50,479 nucleotides of DNA from Mucilaginibacter sp. (GTDB lineage Bacteria > Bacteroidota > Bacteroidia > Sphingobacteriales > Sphingobacteriaceae): contig JARLHA010000022.1 in the NCBI GenBank assembly GCA_031292485.1, positions 1 through 50,479 of the forward strand, written 5' to 3'. Numbering within the stretch: the first letter of the stretch is position 1; every line of letters starts with the position of its first letter. The notes below the pieces were generated by a model that was given only the letters and a program-made list of their open reading frames with translations, made no database searches and was not told where the DNA came from. Of the stretch, positions 1-8,630 are shown piece by piece. The position numbers and the translations under genes are program-made.

Positions 1-912
1 AAGGTGCCATTTCAAACGGGTTTCTTTCCATTTGTTAAACCATTCCTTTTGCGTGCCGGGGCGTACAAAGTATTGCATTTCCATCTGCTCAAACTCGCGC
101 ATGCGGATAATAAACTGGCGGGCAATTACTTCGTTACGGAAAGCCTTACCAATTTGAGCTATCCCGAAAGGAATTTTCATCCTGCCTGATTTCTGTACGT
201 TCAGGTAATTCACAAAGATCCCCTGGGCCGTTTCGGGGCGAAGGTAGATCAGGTCGGCATCATCGGCAACAGCGCCCATCTGGGTGCTGAACATCAGGTT
301 AAACTGGCGCACGTCCGTCCAATCAGGTTTTTCCTTACTAATTGGGTCGGCAATCTCTAGTTCAATTATTAAATCTTTTAATCCTTGTAGATCTTCAGCA
401 ATTAAAAGACTATTTAGCCTATTTTCAATTTCAACAGCCCTTTTATAGTGTTCATTATCTTTCAGCTTTTCTTCATCTATATTGCGAATAGGTATAGCTG
501 AATTGTCATTAGGATTTATGGTTGAAGATTCACTTAACGCCTCGGTTATTTCATTCATCCATTGCTCTTTAATGTCCTCAATATAATTTTCAATTAACTG
601 ATCGGCACGATAACGTTTTTTGGTCACCTTGTTATCAATCATCGGGTCGCTGAAACCGTCCACATGTCCGCTGGCTTTCCAGATGGTAGGGTGCATAAAA
701 ATGGCAGAATCAAGCCCTACGATATTCTCGTGCATCTGCACCATGGCTTTCCACCAGTAGGTTTTAATGTTGTTTTTTAGTTCGACACCATTTTGCCCGT
801 AATCGTAAACGGCGCTTAGTCCGTCGTAAATTTCACTGGAAGGAAAAACAAAGCCATATTCTTTTGCGTGCGATATAACGTTTTTAAAAAGTTCGTCGGT
901 TGATTTGCTCAT
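1..912 (-). CDS. glyS: Glycine--tRNA ligase, 5' part (runs off left edge)
   Basis: Charges tRNA-Gly with glycine in the cytoplasm. 304 codons are open from the ATG at 912 to the window edge, with no stop or frameshift; the C-terminal part, including the anticodon-binding domain, lies outside. The N-terminal segment around residues 25-48 (FPSSEIYDGLSAVYDYGQNG) and the class II aminoacyl-tRNA synthetase motif 2 region around residues 225-282 (RPETAQGIF, then FRNEV and REFEQMEMQYF) identify the single-chain alpha2 GlyRS, not the GlyQ/GlyS two-subunit type. Residues 105-195, between these conserved parts, form a charged, AT-rich insert that is variable in this family; WTDVRQFNLMF resumes the conserved core. 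The gene stands alone, reading away from the exported protein at 1092. Confidence 0.95.
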   Translation of the reverse strand, partial: MSKSTDELFKNVISHAKEYGFVFPSSEIYDGLSAVYDYGQNGVELKNNIKTYWWKAMVQMHENIVGLDSAIFMHPTIWKASGHVDGFSDPMIDNKVTKKRYRADQLIENYIEDIKEQWMNEITEALSESSTINPNDNSAIPIRNIDEEKLKDNEHYKRAVEIENRLNSLLIAEDLQGLKDLIIELEIADPISKEKPDWTDVRQFNLMFSTQMGAVADDADLIYLRPETAQGIFVNYLNVQKSGRMKIPFGIAQIGKAFRNEVIARQFIIRMREFEQMEMQYFVRPGTQKEWFNKWKETRLKWHL

Positions 913-919
913 AATAGCG

Positions 920-927
920 CAAAGATA
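920..927 (-). promoter_or_regulatory. Candidate -7 element for glyS
   Basis: Reads TATCTTTG on the minus strand, matching the Bacteroidota -7 consensus TAnnTTTG. It ends only 7 bp before the glyS ATG, so a start site about 7 bp downstream of it would give an almost leaderless mRNA. No convincing -33 element was identified. Confidence 0.4.
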
Positions 928-1091
928 GTTTTTGATTTCGGATGTCGGAATTTCGATTTCGGATTTATTTAAAAAGTCGGAAAAGTCCGAAAGTGAAAAA
1001 ATAAGCTTATGTGATATGTTAAAACAAGTTAAACAATTATGTTTATATTTTTTGATCGTTATTTTTGGTTAACATAAAACCCTCATTGCTA

Positions 1092-1880
1092 ATGTGCCAG
1101 CTAAACCGGTGTTTATTTCTGCTGATCTGCATCGCCTTTTGCTTGCCTGTGTACGCACAAAAAGTTACAGGTTTGGTAATTGACAGAGCCACCAAACAAC
1201 CCATCAGTGGTGTGGCTATAAAAGCCGCGTTGGTTGCCACCCGCAGCAACCAGCTTGGCCAATTTGAGATCACAATTTCTCATCCTGATGATAGCCTTAA
1301 AATAATACACCCGGGCTATCAAACACGATTTGTAGCGGCGGGAAAGCCTAACGTGTTGCTTACCATTGAGCTTACACCAACGGTAAATAACCTTAACGAA
1401 GTAACCATTTATGGCGACAGGAACTTTAAAAAAGACTCTCTCGCCAACCGGGCCGATTATGCACGGCAGTTTAATTACAAAGGCCCCAGGGTAATTGACG
1501 CTTTTACCAACGGCGCAAATTTCTCGCCGGGGGAGTTTTTTTCTATTAACCTGTTGACATTGATTCAGGCGCTCACCAAAAAAAGTACCCCTGAATATAA
1601 ATTCAACAAGCTGCTCATCCGCGACGAACATGAGCAATTTGTAGACGAACACTTTAACCGGGGCATCGTATCGGGTATAACGCCATTGAAAGGCGATACC
1701 CTTGCAGCCTTTTTACTGCAATATCGCCCTGGCTATGATTTCGCCAAAAAATCAACTGACTATGATATGGAGGTGTATATCAGGGCGTGTTTCAAAAAAT
1801 TCAAGGATGCCGGGTATAAAAATGTTGATCCTGTTTTACCTGAGGCTGATAAAACAGGAGGGGAGGTAAAGTTGAATTGA
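1092..1880 (+). CDS. Exported CarboxypepD_reg-like domain protein, function unknown
   Basis: 262 residues. The ATG at 1092 is preferred over an in-frame TTG at 1065 because it places a clean signal peptide (hydrophobic LFLLICIAFCLP, cleavage after VYAQ) at the N-terminus. Residues about 24-100 form a carboxypeptidase-regulatory-like beta-sandwich (VTGLVIDRATKQPISGVAI, then SNQLGQFEI), the fold also found at the front of SusC proteins. Here it is followed by LNEVTIYGDRNF and about 130 residues I do not recognise. There is no beta-barrel, so this is not a receptor. Proteins of this layout are common in Bacteroidota and are presumed periplasmic or outer-membrane associated. It is divergent from glyS and convergent with glmM, with no operon partner. 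Confidence 0.75.
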   Translation: MCQLNRCLFLLICIAFCLPVYAQKVTGLVIDRATKQPISGVAIKAALVATRSNQLGQFEITISHPDDSLKIIHPGYQTRFVAAGKPNVLLTIELTPTVNNLNEVTIYGDRNFKKDSLANRADYARQFNYKGPRVIDAFTNGANFSPGEFFSINLLTLIQALTKKSTPEYKFNKLLIRDEHEQFVDEHFNRGIVSGITPLKGDTLAAFLLQYRPGYDFAKKSTDYDMEVYIRACFKKFKDAGYKNVDPVLPEADKTGGEVKLN

Positions 1881-1978
1881 TTGAAAAGTCTGTTCTGACC
1901 AATAAACGGAGACCATTTTTTATTGTTGCGCCTTACAGCCTGTTATCCAAACCTTACAAACCTTTTGCTTTATTATTT

Positions 1979-3358
1979 TTAGATAAGCTCATTAATATCA
2001 GTGATAATTTGTTCGGCCAATTGCGCAGCGCTCTCCATTGTTCCTGATTCCGCATAGATCCGGATCACAGGTTCTGTATTTGATTTGCGGAGGTGTACCC
2101 ATTGTTTATTAAATTCAATTTTTAAGCCATCAATTGTACTGTGAGGCTGACGCTGGTATTTTAGCTCCATCTTTTTTAACAAACCGTCGATGTTCATGCC
2201 TTCGGTGAGGGTGATCTTGTTCTTCGAGATATAGTATGCAGGGTAGGTTGCGCGTAATTCAGAGACTGTTTTACCGGTTTTTGCCAGGTAGGTTAAAAAT
2301 AAAGCTATGCCGACCAAAGCATCCCGCCCGTAATGCAATTCAGGATAAATTATGCCGCCATTACCTTCGCCGCCTATAACCGCGTTGGTTTCCTTCATTT
2401 TTGTTACTACGTTAACTTCACCCACTGCCGATGCATAATAGGTACCTCCGTTTAGTTCAGTAATATCGCGCAAAGCGCGTGTCGATGAAAGGTTGGATAT
2501 GGTGTTTCCGGGATTGCGCTGCATGATATAGTCAGCAACTGCAACCAGGGTATATTCTTCACCAAACATGGCACCGTTCTCGTCTGCAAAACAAAGCCGG
2601 TCGACATCAGGGTCAACAGCAATACCGAGGTTTGCCCTGGTTTCAACTACTTTACCCGATAAAGCCACCAGGTTTTCGGGCAAGGGTTCAGGGTTATGCG
2701 GAAATTGTCCGTTTGGCGTACAAAATAGTTCCTCTATTTGTATTACACCCAGGGCATTCAATAAAGGCGGTAAGAAGATCCCACCTGATGAATTGACGCA
2801 GTCGATAACAACCTTAAAGTTTGCCTTTTTTATCGCCTCAGCATCAACGTAGGGCAACGCAAGAATTTGGTTGATGTGTTTTTGGAGGTAGGAATCGTCG
2901 GCAGTTACTTTACCTATTTTATCTACGCCACAAAAGGTAAGTTCACGGTCTTCTGCTATTGCCAAAACTGCCTGGCCCTCCTCATCATTGATAAATTCGC
3001 CAAGCGCGTTTAATAACTTTAATGCGTTCCATTGTTTGGGGTTATGGCTTGCGGTGATAATGATACCACCACCGGCTTTTTCGCCGGGAACAGCAATTTC
3101 AACGGTAGGGGTTGTTGAAAGGCCGATGTCTATAACATCAATGCCGATGCTCATCAGGGTGCCACTAACAAGGTTTTCTACCATTTCACCCGAAATGCGG
3201 GCATCCCGCCCGATTACAACTTTCGGTATACCTGTAGTCTGCATCACCCAGCGGCCATAAGCTGCCGTGTATTTAACAATATCAACAGGGGTGAGGCCTT
3301 CACCGGGCTTGCCGCCAATAGTCCCCCTGATGCCTGAGATTGATTTAATTAAAGTCAT
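1979..3358 (-). CDS. glmM: Phosphoglucosamine mutase (alpha-D-phosphohexomutase family)
   Basis: Interconverts glucosamine-6-phosphate and glucosamine-1-phosphate, normally for UDP-GlcNAc and cell-wall synthesis. The 459 residues match the family length. The phosphoserine loop TASHNP (Ser104), Mg2+ loop DPDVDR (249-254), sugar-binding loop GEGNGG (about 330-335) and phosphate-binding loop RKSNTEP (424-430) are all present. The annotation as glucosamine rather than glucose/mannose mutase rests on overall resemblance and on context: it starts 12 bp after the stop of the NagB–PIG-L fusion and is the last gene of a nahK-nagB-glmM operon. That position suggests it may also feed GlcN-1-P into catabolism (inference). 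Confidence 0.88.
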   Translation of the reverse strand: MTLIKSISGIRGTIGGKPGEGLTPVDIVKYTAAYGRWVMQTTGIPKVVIGRDARISGEMVENLVSGTLMSIGIDVIDIGLSTTPTVEIAVPGEKAGGGIIITASHNPKQWNALKLLNALGEFINDEEGQAVLAIAEDRELTFCGVDKIGKVTADDSYLQKHINQILALPYVDAEAIKKANFKVVIDCVNSSGGIFLPPLLNALGVIQIEELFCTPNGQFPHNPEPLPENLVALSGKVVETRANLGIAVDPDVDRLCFADENGAMFGEEYTLVAVADYIMQRNPGNTISNLSSTRALRDITELNGGTYYASAVGEVNVVTKMKETNAVIGGEGNGGIIYPELHYGRDALVGIALFLTYLAKTGKTVSELRATYPAYYISKNKITLTEGMNIDGLLKKMELKYQRQPHSTIDGLKIEFNKQWVHLRKSNTEPVIRIYAESGTMESAAQLAEQIITDINELI

Positions 3359-3370
3359 TGTAGTTTTTTA

Positions 3371-5290
3371 TCAGAACTTCCATCTTACAAAAGCTTCCAT
3401 CGCCTCGTACTCTGCTAAGCCCAGTTGGTTGTATATTTTGGCCGTCTCACTCGTGCGGTCTTCTGCACGTACCCAAAATTCCCTTGCATCATCGCCGGGG
3501 AATACGGGCCTGTCTTTTTGCGACTGGTGCTTAAAAATAGCTAAACGCTTGCGCTCTACTTCATCCGGCGATAAGGGCACGCACATTTCAATCTCGTAGG
3601 TTTCAAACTCAAACCACGCACCGCGGTACAGCCATAGCCAGCAATCGTTAACCCAGGCTTCCGTTTTACTGAGGCGTTTTAAGGCTTCTAAAATGATATT
3701 GAAACAGGTTTCATGGGTGCCATGCGGGTCGGCAAAATCGCCTGCTGCAAAAACCTGTTGCGGTTTCACCTGCTGTAATAAAGCTAACGTTTGTTGAATG
3801 TCATCTTCGTAAGATACATTTTTGTTCGTTTTTCGCTTATCGTAAAAAGGCAGGTTTTGAAAATGGATATGGTCATCATTCAAACCTACAAACCGCGCAC
3901 CGGCAATAGCTTCGCCTTTGCGTATCAAACCTTTAATAGCCTGTAGTTCCGCAGGGTCAGCCTGGTTGGATTGCTTAGCGTTTATAAATTCGCGTATATT
4001 GCTATATAATTTCTCTATAGCATCAGATTTGATGTTTTGCGATTTCGAAAAATCAAGCGAGAACTCGATATACCTTATTGCATCATCATCCCAAACCGCT
4101 GTATTGCCCGATGTTTGGTAGGCAACGTGCACATCATGCCCCTGGTCAGCTAGTCGGATAAAGGTGCCACCCATTGAAATTACGTCATCATCGGGATGCG
4201 GAGAAAACACAACGATCCGTTTTTGGGCCGGTATTGCCCTTTCAGGTCTTTGGCTGTCGTCAGCATTGGGTTTCCCTCCGGGCCAGCCGGTTATAGTATG
4301 CTGTAGTTTATTGAATATTTGGATATTGATGTTATAAACAGGGCCCTTTTCGGTAGCCAGCTGGGCCATGCCGTGGTTATTGTAATCGTCCTCAGTAAGT
4401 TTTAAAATTGGTTTGTTTAGTGTTTTGGCAAGCCAGATTACCGCTTTTTTAATTAACGATTCGGTCCAAACACAATCTTTTACCAGCCATGGGGTGTTAA
4501 AACGTGTTAATTCGGATGCTGCGTCTTTATCAACTATAAATTCAACATGATCAGATAATTGCAGATAGGTAGCAGGCACATCTGCGGATATTTCACCCTC
4601 GACCGCTTTTTTTAATATTGGCGCTTTTTTGGCGCTCCATGCCATAAGGATTATTTCGCGGGCCTTAAATATAGTCCCTATTCCCATAGTGATAGCTTTG
4701 GTTGGCACTTTTGATTTTGCACCAAAATCGTGCGCAGCATCACTCCGAGTTAGCTCGTCCAGCGATACCAGGCGTGTTCCTGAATTGGGAGCAGAGCCGG
4801 GTTCATTAAATCCGATATGGCCTGTACGGCCAATACCTAATATTTGCAGATCCAGGCCGCCTAATGCAGAGATCTTTTGTTCGTAGGCTAAACAAAAATC
4901 GGCTACCTCTTCTTGTTTTAAAATGCCATCAGGAATATGTACATTATTCAAGTCAATATCAACATGGCTAAACAAGTGCTCCTTCATAAAAGCATCATAG
5001 CTTTGTGCTGCTGCAGGCGACATCGGAAAGTATTCGTCCAGGTTGAAGGTGATGACGTTTTTGAAGCTCAGCCCGTCTTCTTTATTCAGCCGGACCAGTT
5101 CAGCATATACAGCAATAGGGGTTACGCCCGTTGCAAGGCCAAGTACGGCATTTTCGCCTTTGGCGGCTTTCCGGATGATGATATCGGCAATACGTTTTGC
5201 AACTGTTTTTGATGCAGTAAGCTTATCGGGGTATACCGTTACCGGTAGTTTTTCAAATCTTGTTTCTTCTAAAAGATTTAAGCGTGCCAT
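3371..5290 (-). CDS. nagB: Glucosamine-6-phosphate deaminase fused to PIG-L/LmbE-type deacetylase
   Basis: 639 residues, about 2.4 times the length of E. coli NagB. Residues 15-265 are the NagB domain (GlcN-6-P to fructose-6-P plus ammonia), with the catalytic loop NLDEY (83-87) and GIGRTGHIGFNEP (152-164). The Asp before Gly-His in E. coli-type enzymes is Thr here. Residues 355 to about 560 form a PIG-L/LmbE deacetylase domain with the zinc motif HPDDD (365-369) and a later DPHGTHE, the family of Zn-dependent N-acetylglucosaminyl deacetylases. No signal peptide, so cytoplasmic. The fused deacetylase could remove the acetyl group that NagA removes elsewhere; no nagA is in the window. Gaps are 30 bp after the kinase gene and 12 bp before glmM, indicating one transcript. 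The fusion is known in Bacteroidota; substrate of the second domain is inference. Confidence 0.9.
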   Translation of the reverse strand: MARLNLLEETRFEKLPVTVYPDKLTASKTVAKRIADIIIRKAAKGENAVLGLATGVTPIAVYAELVRLNKEDGLSFKNVITFNLDEYFPMSPAAAQSYDAFMKEHLFSHVDIDLNNVHIPDGILKQEEVADFCLAYEQKISALGGLDLQILGIGRTGHIGFNEPGSAPNSGTRLVSLDELTRSDAAHDFGAKSKVPTKAITMGIGTIFKAREIILMAWSAKKAPILKKAVEGEISADVPATYLQLSDHVEFIVDKDAASELTRFNTPWLVKDCVWTESLIKKAVIWLAKTLNKPILKLTEDDYNNHGMAQLATEKGPVYNINIQIFNKLQHTITGWPGGKPNADDSQRPERAIPAQKRIVVFSPHPDDDVISMGGTFIRLADQGHDVHVAYQTSGNTAVWDDDAIRYIEFSLDFSKSQNIKSDAIEKLYSNIREFINAKQSNQADPAELQAIKGLIRKGEAIAGARFVGLNDDHIHFQNLPFYDKRKTNKNVSYEDDIQQTLALLQQVKPQQVFAAGDFADPHGTHETCFNIILEALKRLSKTEAWVNDCWLWLYRGAWFEFETYEIEMCVPLSPDEVERKRLAIFKHQSQKDRPVFPGDDAREFWVRAEDRTSETAKIYNQLGLAEYEAMEAFVRWKF

Positions 5291-5320
5291 AAGTAAGTAG
5301 GATAGGTAAATGATGAATGT

Positions 5321-6484
5321 TTATAAGGCATCCTGTTTTATAACCGGCGCCTTTAGGATTGCCCCGGCTTTTAAATTGTTCCACTCGGTTTGAACAATGT
5401 TTTCCAGCTCCGTTTTGTTCAACTCAAGTATTTTAAACAGTTGTATCTGTGCGTGGGTACGCTGCAAATTATGGTCGGCAAAGTGCGTTTTATAATACAC
5501 GTCGCCTTCCAGGTAATCGGTCAGGAACCTCACCGATTGCATGTAGGGCAATAACAGGACGCCCATCATCAGCGATTTTAGTTCAGCTTCCGTAAGGAAT
5601 GACCTGGTTTCACTTAGATAACCCCTGGTAAACTCGGTAAACAGCGGGATATTTAATTGAATGGTATTTAAATCAGCCTCGTCTTCAGCGGCAGTATTGA
5701 TGATCGTGCGGATTGCATCCCCAAAATCAAAAGCAATATAACCAGGCATTACTGTATCCAAATCGATTACACATTGAATATTACCGTCCTTATCAAGCAG
5801 TATATTGTTAAACTTAGTGTCGTTGTGAGTAATGCGCAGCGGCAAAATATTTGCTCTCCCCAAATTCGGGATCTCGTGCATGGCCGTAGCCCGGCTATTC
5901 AGGAAATCAACTTCTTCTTTTACCTCCTTTAACCTGCCTGCATTGTCACGTTCTAAAGCTTTCCTGAAATCAAACAAACGTTTTTCAATATTCAGGAAGT
6001 CAGGGATAGTATCGATCAATAGTGCCGGATCGAGGTCTGATAACAGGTATTGGAATCTGCCGAAAGCTACGCCCCCCTGGTAAGCTTGTTGTTTGGTAGT
6101 AACCAGGTCATAGCTTTTGGTGTCAGCTAAAAAGCAAGTCATGCGCCAGTAGTTGTCCTGTTTGTCTTTATAGTAATATTTGCCTTCTTTGGTTGGAATA
6201 AGTGTTAATACTTCTCTATCAGGATTGCCGCCTGTTTCGCTTATTTTTTGTTTTAAATGGTTTACAACATACAGCATGTTGTTCATCAAACCGTCGATAT
6301 TTTTAAATACAAAGCTATTTATCTTTTGCAGTAAATAACCCGGATGTATATCTCTCCGGTTTTTTACGAGGTAAGTATCGTTTATATGCCCTGATCCAAA
6401 ACCTGATATTTCGAAATCGCCCCCTTCAGTATTAAATTGTGCAATGATGCCGGAAAAATCATAAAGCATTGCGTTGCTATTCAT
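5321..6484 (-). CDS. nahK: NahK-like N-acetylhexosamine 1-kinase (aminoglycoside phosphotransferase fold)
   Basis: 387 residues, cytoplasmic. Predicted to phosphorylate GlcNAc or GalNAc at the anomeric carbon. It resembles Bifidobacterium NahK end to end: N-terminal GSGHINDTYLV (31-40), catalytic loop THNDTKFNNILL with Asp222, metal motif VIDLDTVMPG (239-248) followed by DFGDAIR, and C-terminal RFLTDYLEGDVYYKTHF before HNLQRT. That resemblance is from memory, not from a search. A choline/homoserine-kinase-like role is the alternative. It is the first gene of an operon with nagB and glmM, carries its own -7 element (6535-6542) and a LacI-type operator (6551-6566), and lies 129 bp from the end of PUL 1. 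The shared operator suggests that it salvages hexosamine released by the PUL. Confidence 0.8.
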   Translation of the reverse strand: MNSNAMLYDFSGIIAQFNTEGGDFEISGFGSGHINDTYLVKNRRDIHPGYLLQKINSFVFKNIDGLMNNMLYVVNHLKQKISETGGNPDREVLTLIPTKEGKYYYKDKQDNYWRMTCFLADTKSYDLVTTKQQAYQGGVAFGRFQYLLSDLDPALLIDTIPDFLNIEKRLFDFRKALERDNAGRLKEVKEEVDFLNSRATAMHEIPNLGRANILPLRITHNDTKFNNILLDKDGNIQCVIDLDTVMPGYIAFDFGDAIRTIINTAAEDEADLNTIQLNIPLFTEFTRGYLSETRSFLTEAELKSLMMGVLLLPYMQSVRFLTDYLEGDVYYKTHFADHNLQRTHAQIQLFKILELNKTELENIVQTEWNNLKAGAILKAPVIKQDAL

Positions 6485-6534
6485 ATATGTTTTTTAAACC
6501 TGGTTTACGCTTGTTTAATAATAATAAGTTGATG

Positions 6535-6542
6535 CAAATATA
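6535..6542 (-). promoter_or_regulatory. -7 promoter element of the nahK-nagB-glmM operon
   Basis: Reads TATATTTG on the minus strand, an exact TAnnTTTG. It lies 50 bp before the nahK ATG. The same octamer occurs at the same position relative to the palindrome in front of the PUL 1 susC and the GH31 gene. Confidence 0.65.
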
Positions 6543-6550
6543 ATACATTT

Positions 6551-6566
6551 TGCGTGTCCGAACACA
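6551..6566. promoter_or_regulatory. Predicted LacI-family operator upstream of nahK
   Basis: TGCGTGTCCGAACACA: core GTGT-NCGN-ACAC (6554-6565) is a perfect palindrome with the central CG typical of LacI-family sites. It starts 11 bp upstream of the core from the -7 octamer, so a bound repressor would block the promoter. A half-site ACACGCA follows at 6581-6587. See the related sites at 17971, 21796 and 17875. Confidence 0.65.
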
Positions 6567-6613
6567 TTGTTTATTATTTTACACGCATTTTTATTTTTTG
6601 ATGTGTTTTATAG

Positions 6614-8626
6614 TTATAACTCGCTTGCATTCATTATTTTAATTTCAAATGGCGCTAGCTTTACCATAAAGGTTTTTCCATGGTACAATTGTGCGCCTGA
6701 CCCTGACTTTGCGTCTGAAAAACCGTACCGGTCGCTGTATCCATCAGGTAAATCCAATGCGCTCTTAACGACAACTTTAAATGTTTTTGAAAGCGATGTT
6801 GGATTCCTTAGGGAAAGTACCGCTTTTTTATCTGCCCAACCGGCATAACCATAAACTTCTCCTTTTAAAGGGTCGCCACCCACCCAATGGGTATCAGCAA
6901 GTTGTTTTGCATGCGCCTTTGACCAATTTGCAGCCTTGCGGATACAATCCCAATTTGACGAATTCAATTTATGGGGATTAACATATAATTCCTGTAAACC
7001 GGTGCCGGTGCCAAAAAAAGCCCAGATCTCGTCACTGATATTCTTATCGTCCATTTCCAATGTTCCCGGTAAACCATTATCAGCGATGCAAATGCCATGA
7101 TACATAATGGAATTTAACGGAAATAAAGGCGCGCGTTTAACAACATTGTTATAGGCCTGCCCGTCTTTATAAGTGATCCATTGCTGGCGCTTCGGGCCTT
7201 CGCCACCCAGACCGGTATCTTCGCCCGCCCGCCAGATCGCGTCGCCATATTTTAACCAATAAACAGATGGCCAGGTGCCAACGGTTAAGCTCAGGTACAG
7301 GTCGGGCTTCTCATCACGCAACCCGGTAATCAGCTTCAAAAAAGCTTCGATGTCTTTTTGATAACCTATACTGGCACCGCTGGCGCCGTTACCCGCCCCA
7401 ACGCCATCAAACTTAAACATACTGATATTATAGTCTTTAATAAATGATGTGGTTACCCCCCTGAAACGCTTATAATAATTTGGCCCTGTTAACGAGAAGC
7501 CATTTTCATTAGTTTCAAAAGGCGGGTTTTGTGCTTTTCCATAATTTATACGCTGTATTTTGGGTTCATCATAGCCCCCCCATGGCGAAATCCACACCCC
7601 AAGTGTTGAATTGGCATTTTTGGTGGCTTTTGCTAATTTACTAAAGCCATGAGGAAAACCTGCATTAAATTGCCATAAAGTTTTATTGTCATCCCAACCG
7701 TCATCAAATAAAAATGCGGTAAGTTTTACGCTGCGTTTATCTATCAGGCTATCCTTAAATGCCTGTATACGGTCAAGGCAAACAGAGTCGTTGAGTTTAC
7801 GGTCATCCCAAGAAATATCAAACCATGAGTTGTAATGAAGCATTTGGCGATATGGCACTGCTCTTTCCTGTTCAATATAGTATAAAAAACCACGGCGCAT
7901 TTGATTTGTGGGTGTAGTGCCCCAAACTGATGAGATGGTTAGCGGAGCCGATTTATAAATGGCATTTAAGCGTGCCAGGTAAATAGAAGTGCTGACTTTA
8001 TCAATCAACGTTTGGCTCATCGGGTGTTCAAGCGCAAAGAACATGTTATGGTGAACCACTGGAGACCCGTCAACTGTACCTTCTTTTTTTACATGTACTG
8101 AGGATGGAAATTGTAGCAGCGTGATCTTTGATATCTTTATAGAATCAGCGGCACTAAATGTAAATTCCTGGCGAACGTAGTTAGCGCCATTTAACAAACT
8201 GGCCTCCCAATGAACTTTCAGGCCTATTTTTGAATTCTCCATATCCGCACTTAGTTTTTTGCCGGATAATTTGTCTGCAAATTTTGGCGCGTTTTTATCA
8301 CCGGTTATTTCTGATAGCGTTACCTGGCCAACTAACGCAAATTCATTTGAATTGACTGCGTTGTTGCCCAGCAATAAAGAAAATAACGGGCTGTTATGAA
8401 TTGGCAGTCGTTCGTTGGCTTGCTTATCCTTAAAGCCGGTAATAACTAATTTACGACCGTTGATAGCAAAACTCATAGCGAGGGCATTGTTTTCAAAAAC
8501 GATGGTGCCGTTTGCTTTTTTGATAGAAGCAAGGCCGGGTTTTTTGCCCAGGTAACCAACCTGGGCAAATGAAAAATTAAACCCGGCAATCAACCAAATT
8601 AAAACCAAATAAAGTTTCTTATACAT
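6614..8626 (-). CDS. Secreted melibiase-superfamily glycoside hydrolase (family not assigned)
   Basis: 670 residues with a signal peptide (cleavage near FSFAQ, residues 17-21). The N-terminal half is a beta-sandwich; the TIM barrel follows with LHYNSWFD (263-270), FLFDDGWDD (305-313), LGVWISPWGG (342-351) and FKFDGVG (404-410). The last is the beta-strand that carries the nucleophile in GH27/GH36/GH31 enzymes, making Asp407 the candidate. WRAGEDTG (465-472) is a candidate acid/base region. The layout suggests alpha-galactosidase or alpha-N-acetylgalactosaminidase activity, but the usual GH36 motif KWD is absent, and I cannot place it in a numbered family. It is the last PUL 1 gene, starting 4 bp after galE. 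Neighbouring galE and the LacI-linked nahK make an alpha-linked Gal or GalNAc substrate attractive (inference). Confidence 0.72.
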   Translation of the reverse strand: MYKKLYLVLIWLIAGFNFSFAQVGYLGKKPGLASIKKANGTIVFENNALAMSFAINGRKLVITGFKDKQANERLPIHNSPLFSLLLGNNAVNSNEFALVGQVTLSEITGDKNAPKFADKLSGKKLSADMENSKIGLKVHWEASLLNGANYVRQEFTFSAADSIKISKITLLQFPSSVHVKKEGTVDGSPVVHHNMFFALEHPMSQTLIDKVSTSIYLARLNAIYKSAPLTISSVWGTTPTNQMRRGFLYYIEQERAVPYRQMLHYNSWFDISWDDRKLNDSVCLDRIQAFKDSLIDKRSVKLTAFLFDDGWDDNKTLWQFNAGFPHGFSKLAKATKNANSTLGVWISPWGGYDEPKIQRINYGKAQNPPFETNENGFSLTGPNYYKRFRGVTTSFIKDYNISMFKFDGVGAGNGASGASIGYQKDIEAFLKLITGLRDEKPDLYLSLTVGTWPSVYWLKYGDAIWRAGEDTGLGGEGPKRQQWITYKDGQAYNNVVKRAPLFPLNSIMYHGICIADNGLPGTLEMDDKNISDEIWAFFGTGTGLQELYVNPHKLNSSNWDCIRKAANWSKAHAKQLADTHWVGGDPLKGEVYGYAGWADKKAVLSLRNPTSLSKTFKVVVKSALDLPDGYSDRYGFSDAKSGSGAQLYHGKTFMVKLAPFEIKIMNASEL

Positions 8627-8630
8627 CTTA

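Noticed and set aside
1113..1652. 179-codon open frame on the minus strand inside the CarboxypepD_reg-like gene
   Set aside because: No signal peptide logic, start context or recognisable motif; the opposite strand encodes a protein with a clear signal peptide and domain.
1830..1858. 9-bp perfect inverted repeat (CCTGTTTTA and complement)
   Set aside because: It lies inside the coding region, has an 11-nt loop and no T run, so a terminator is not supported.
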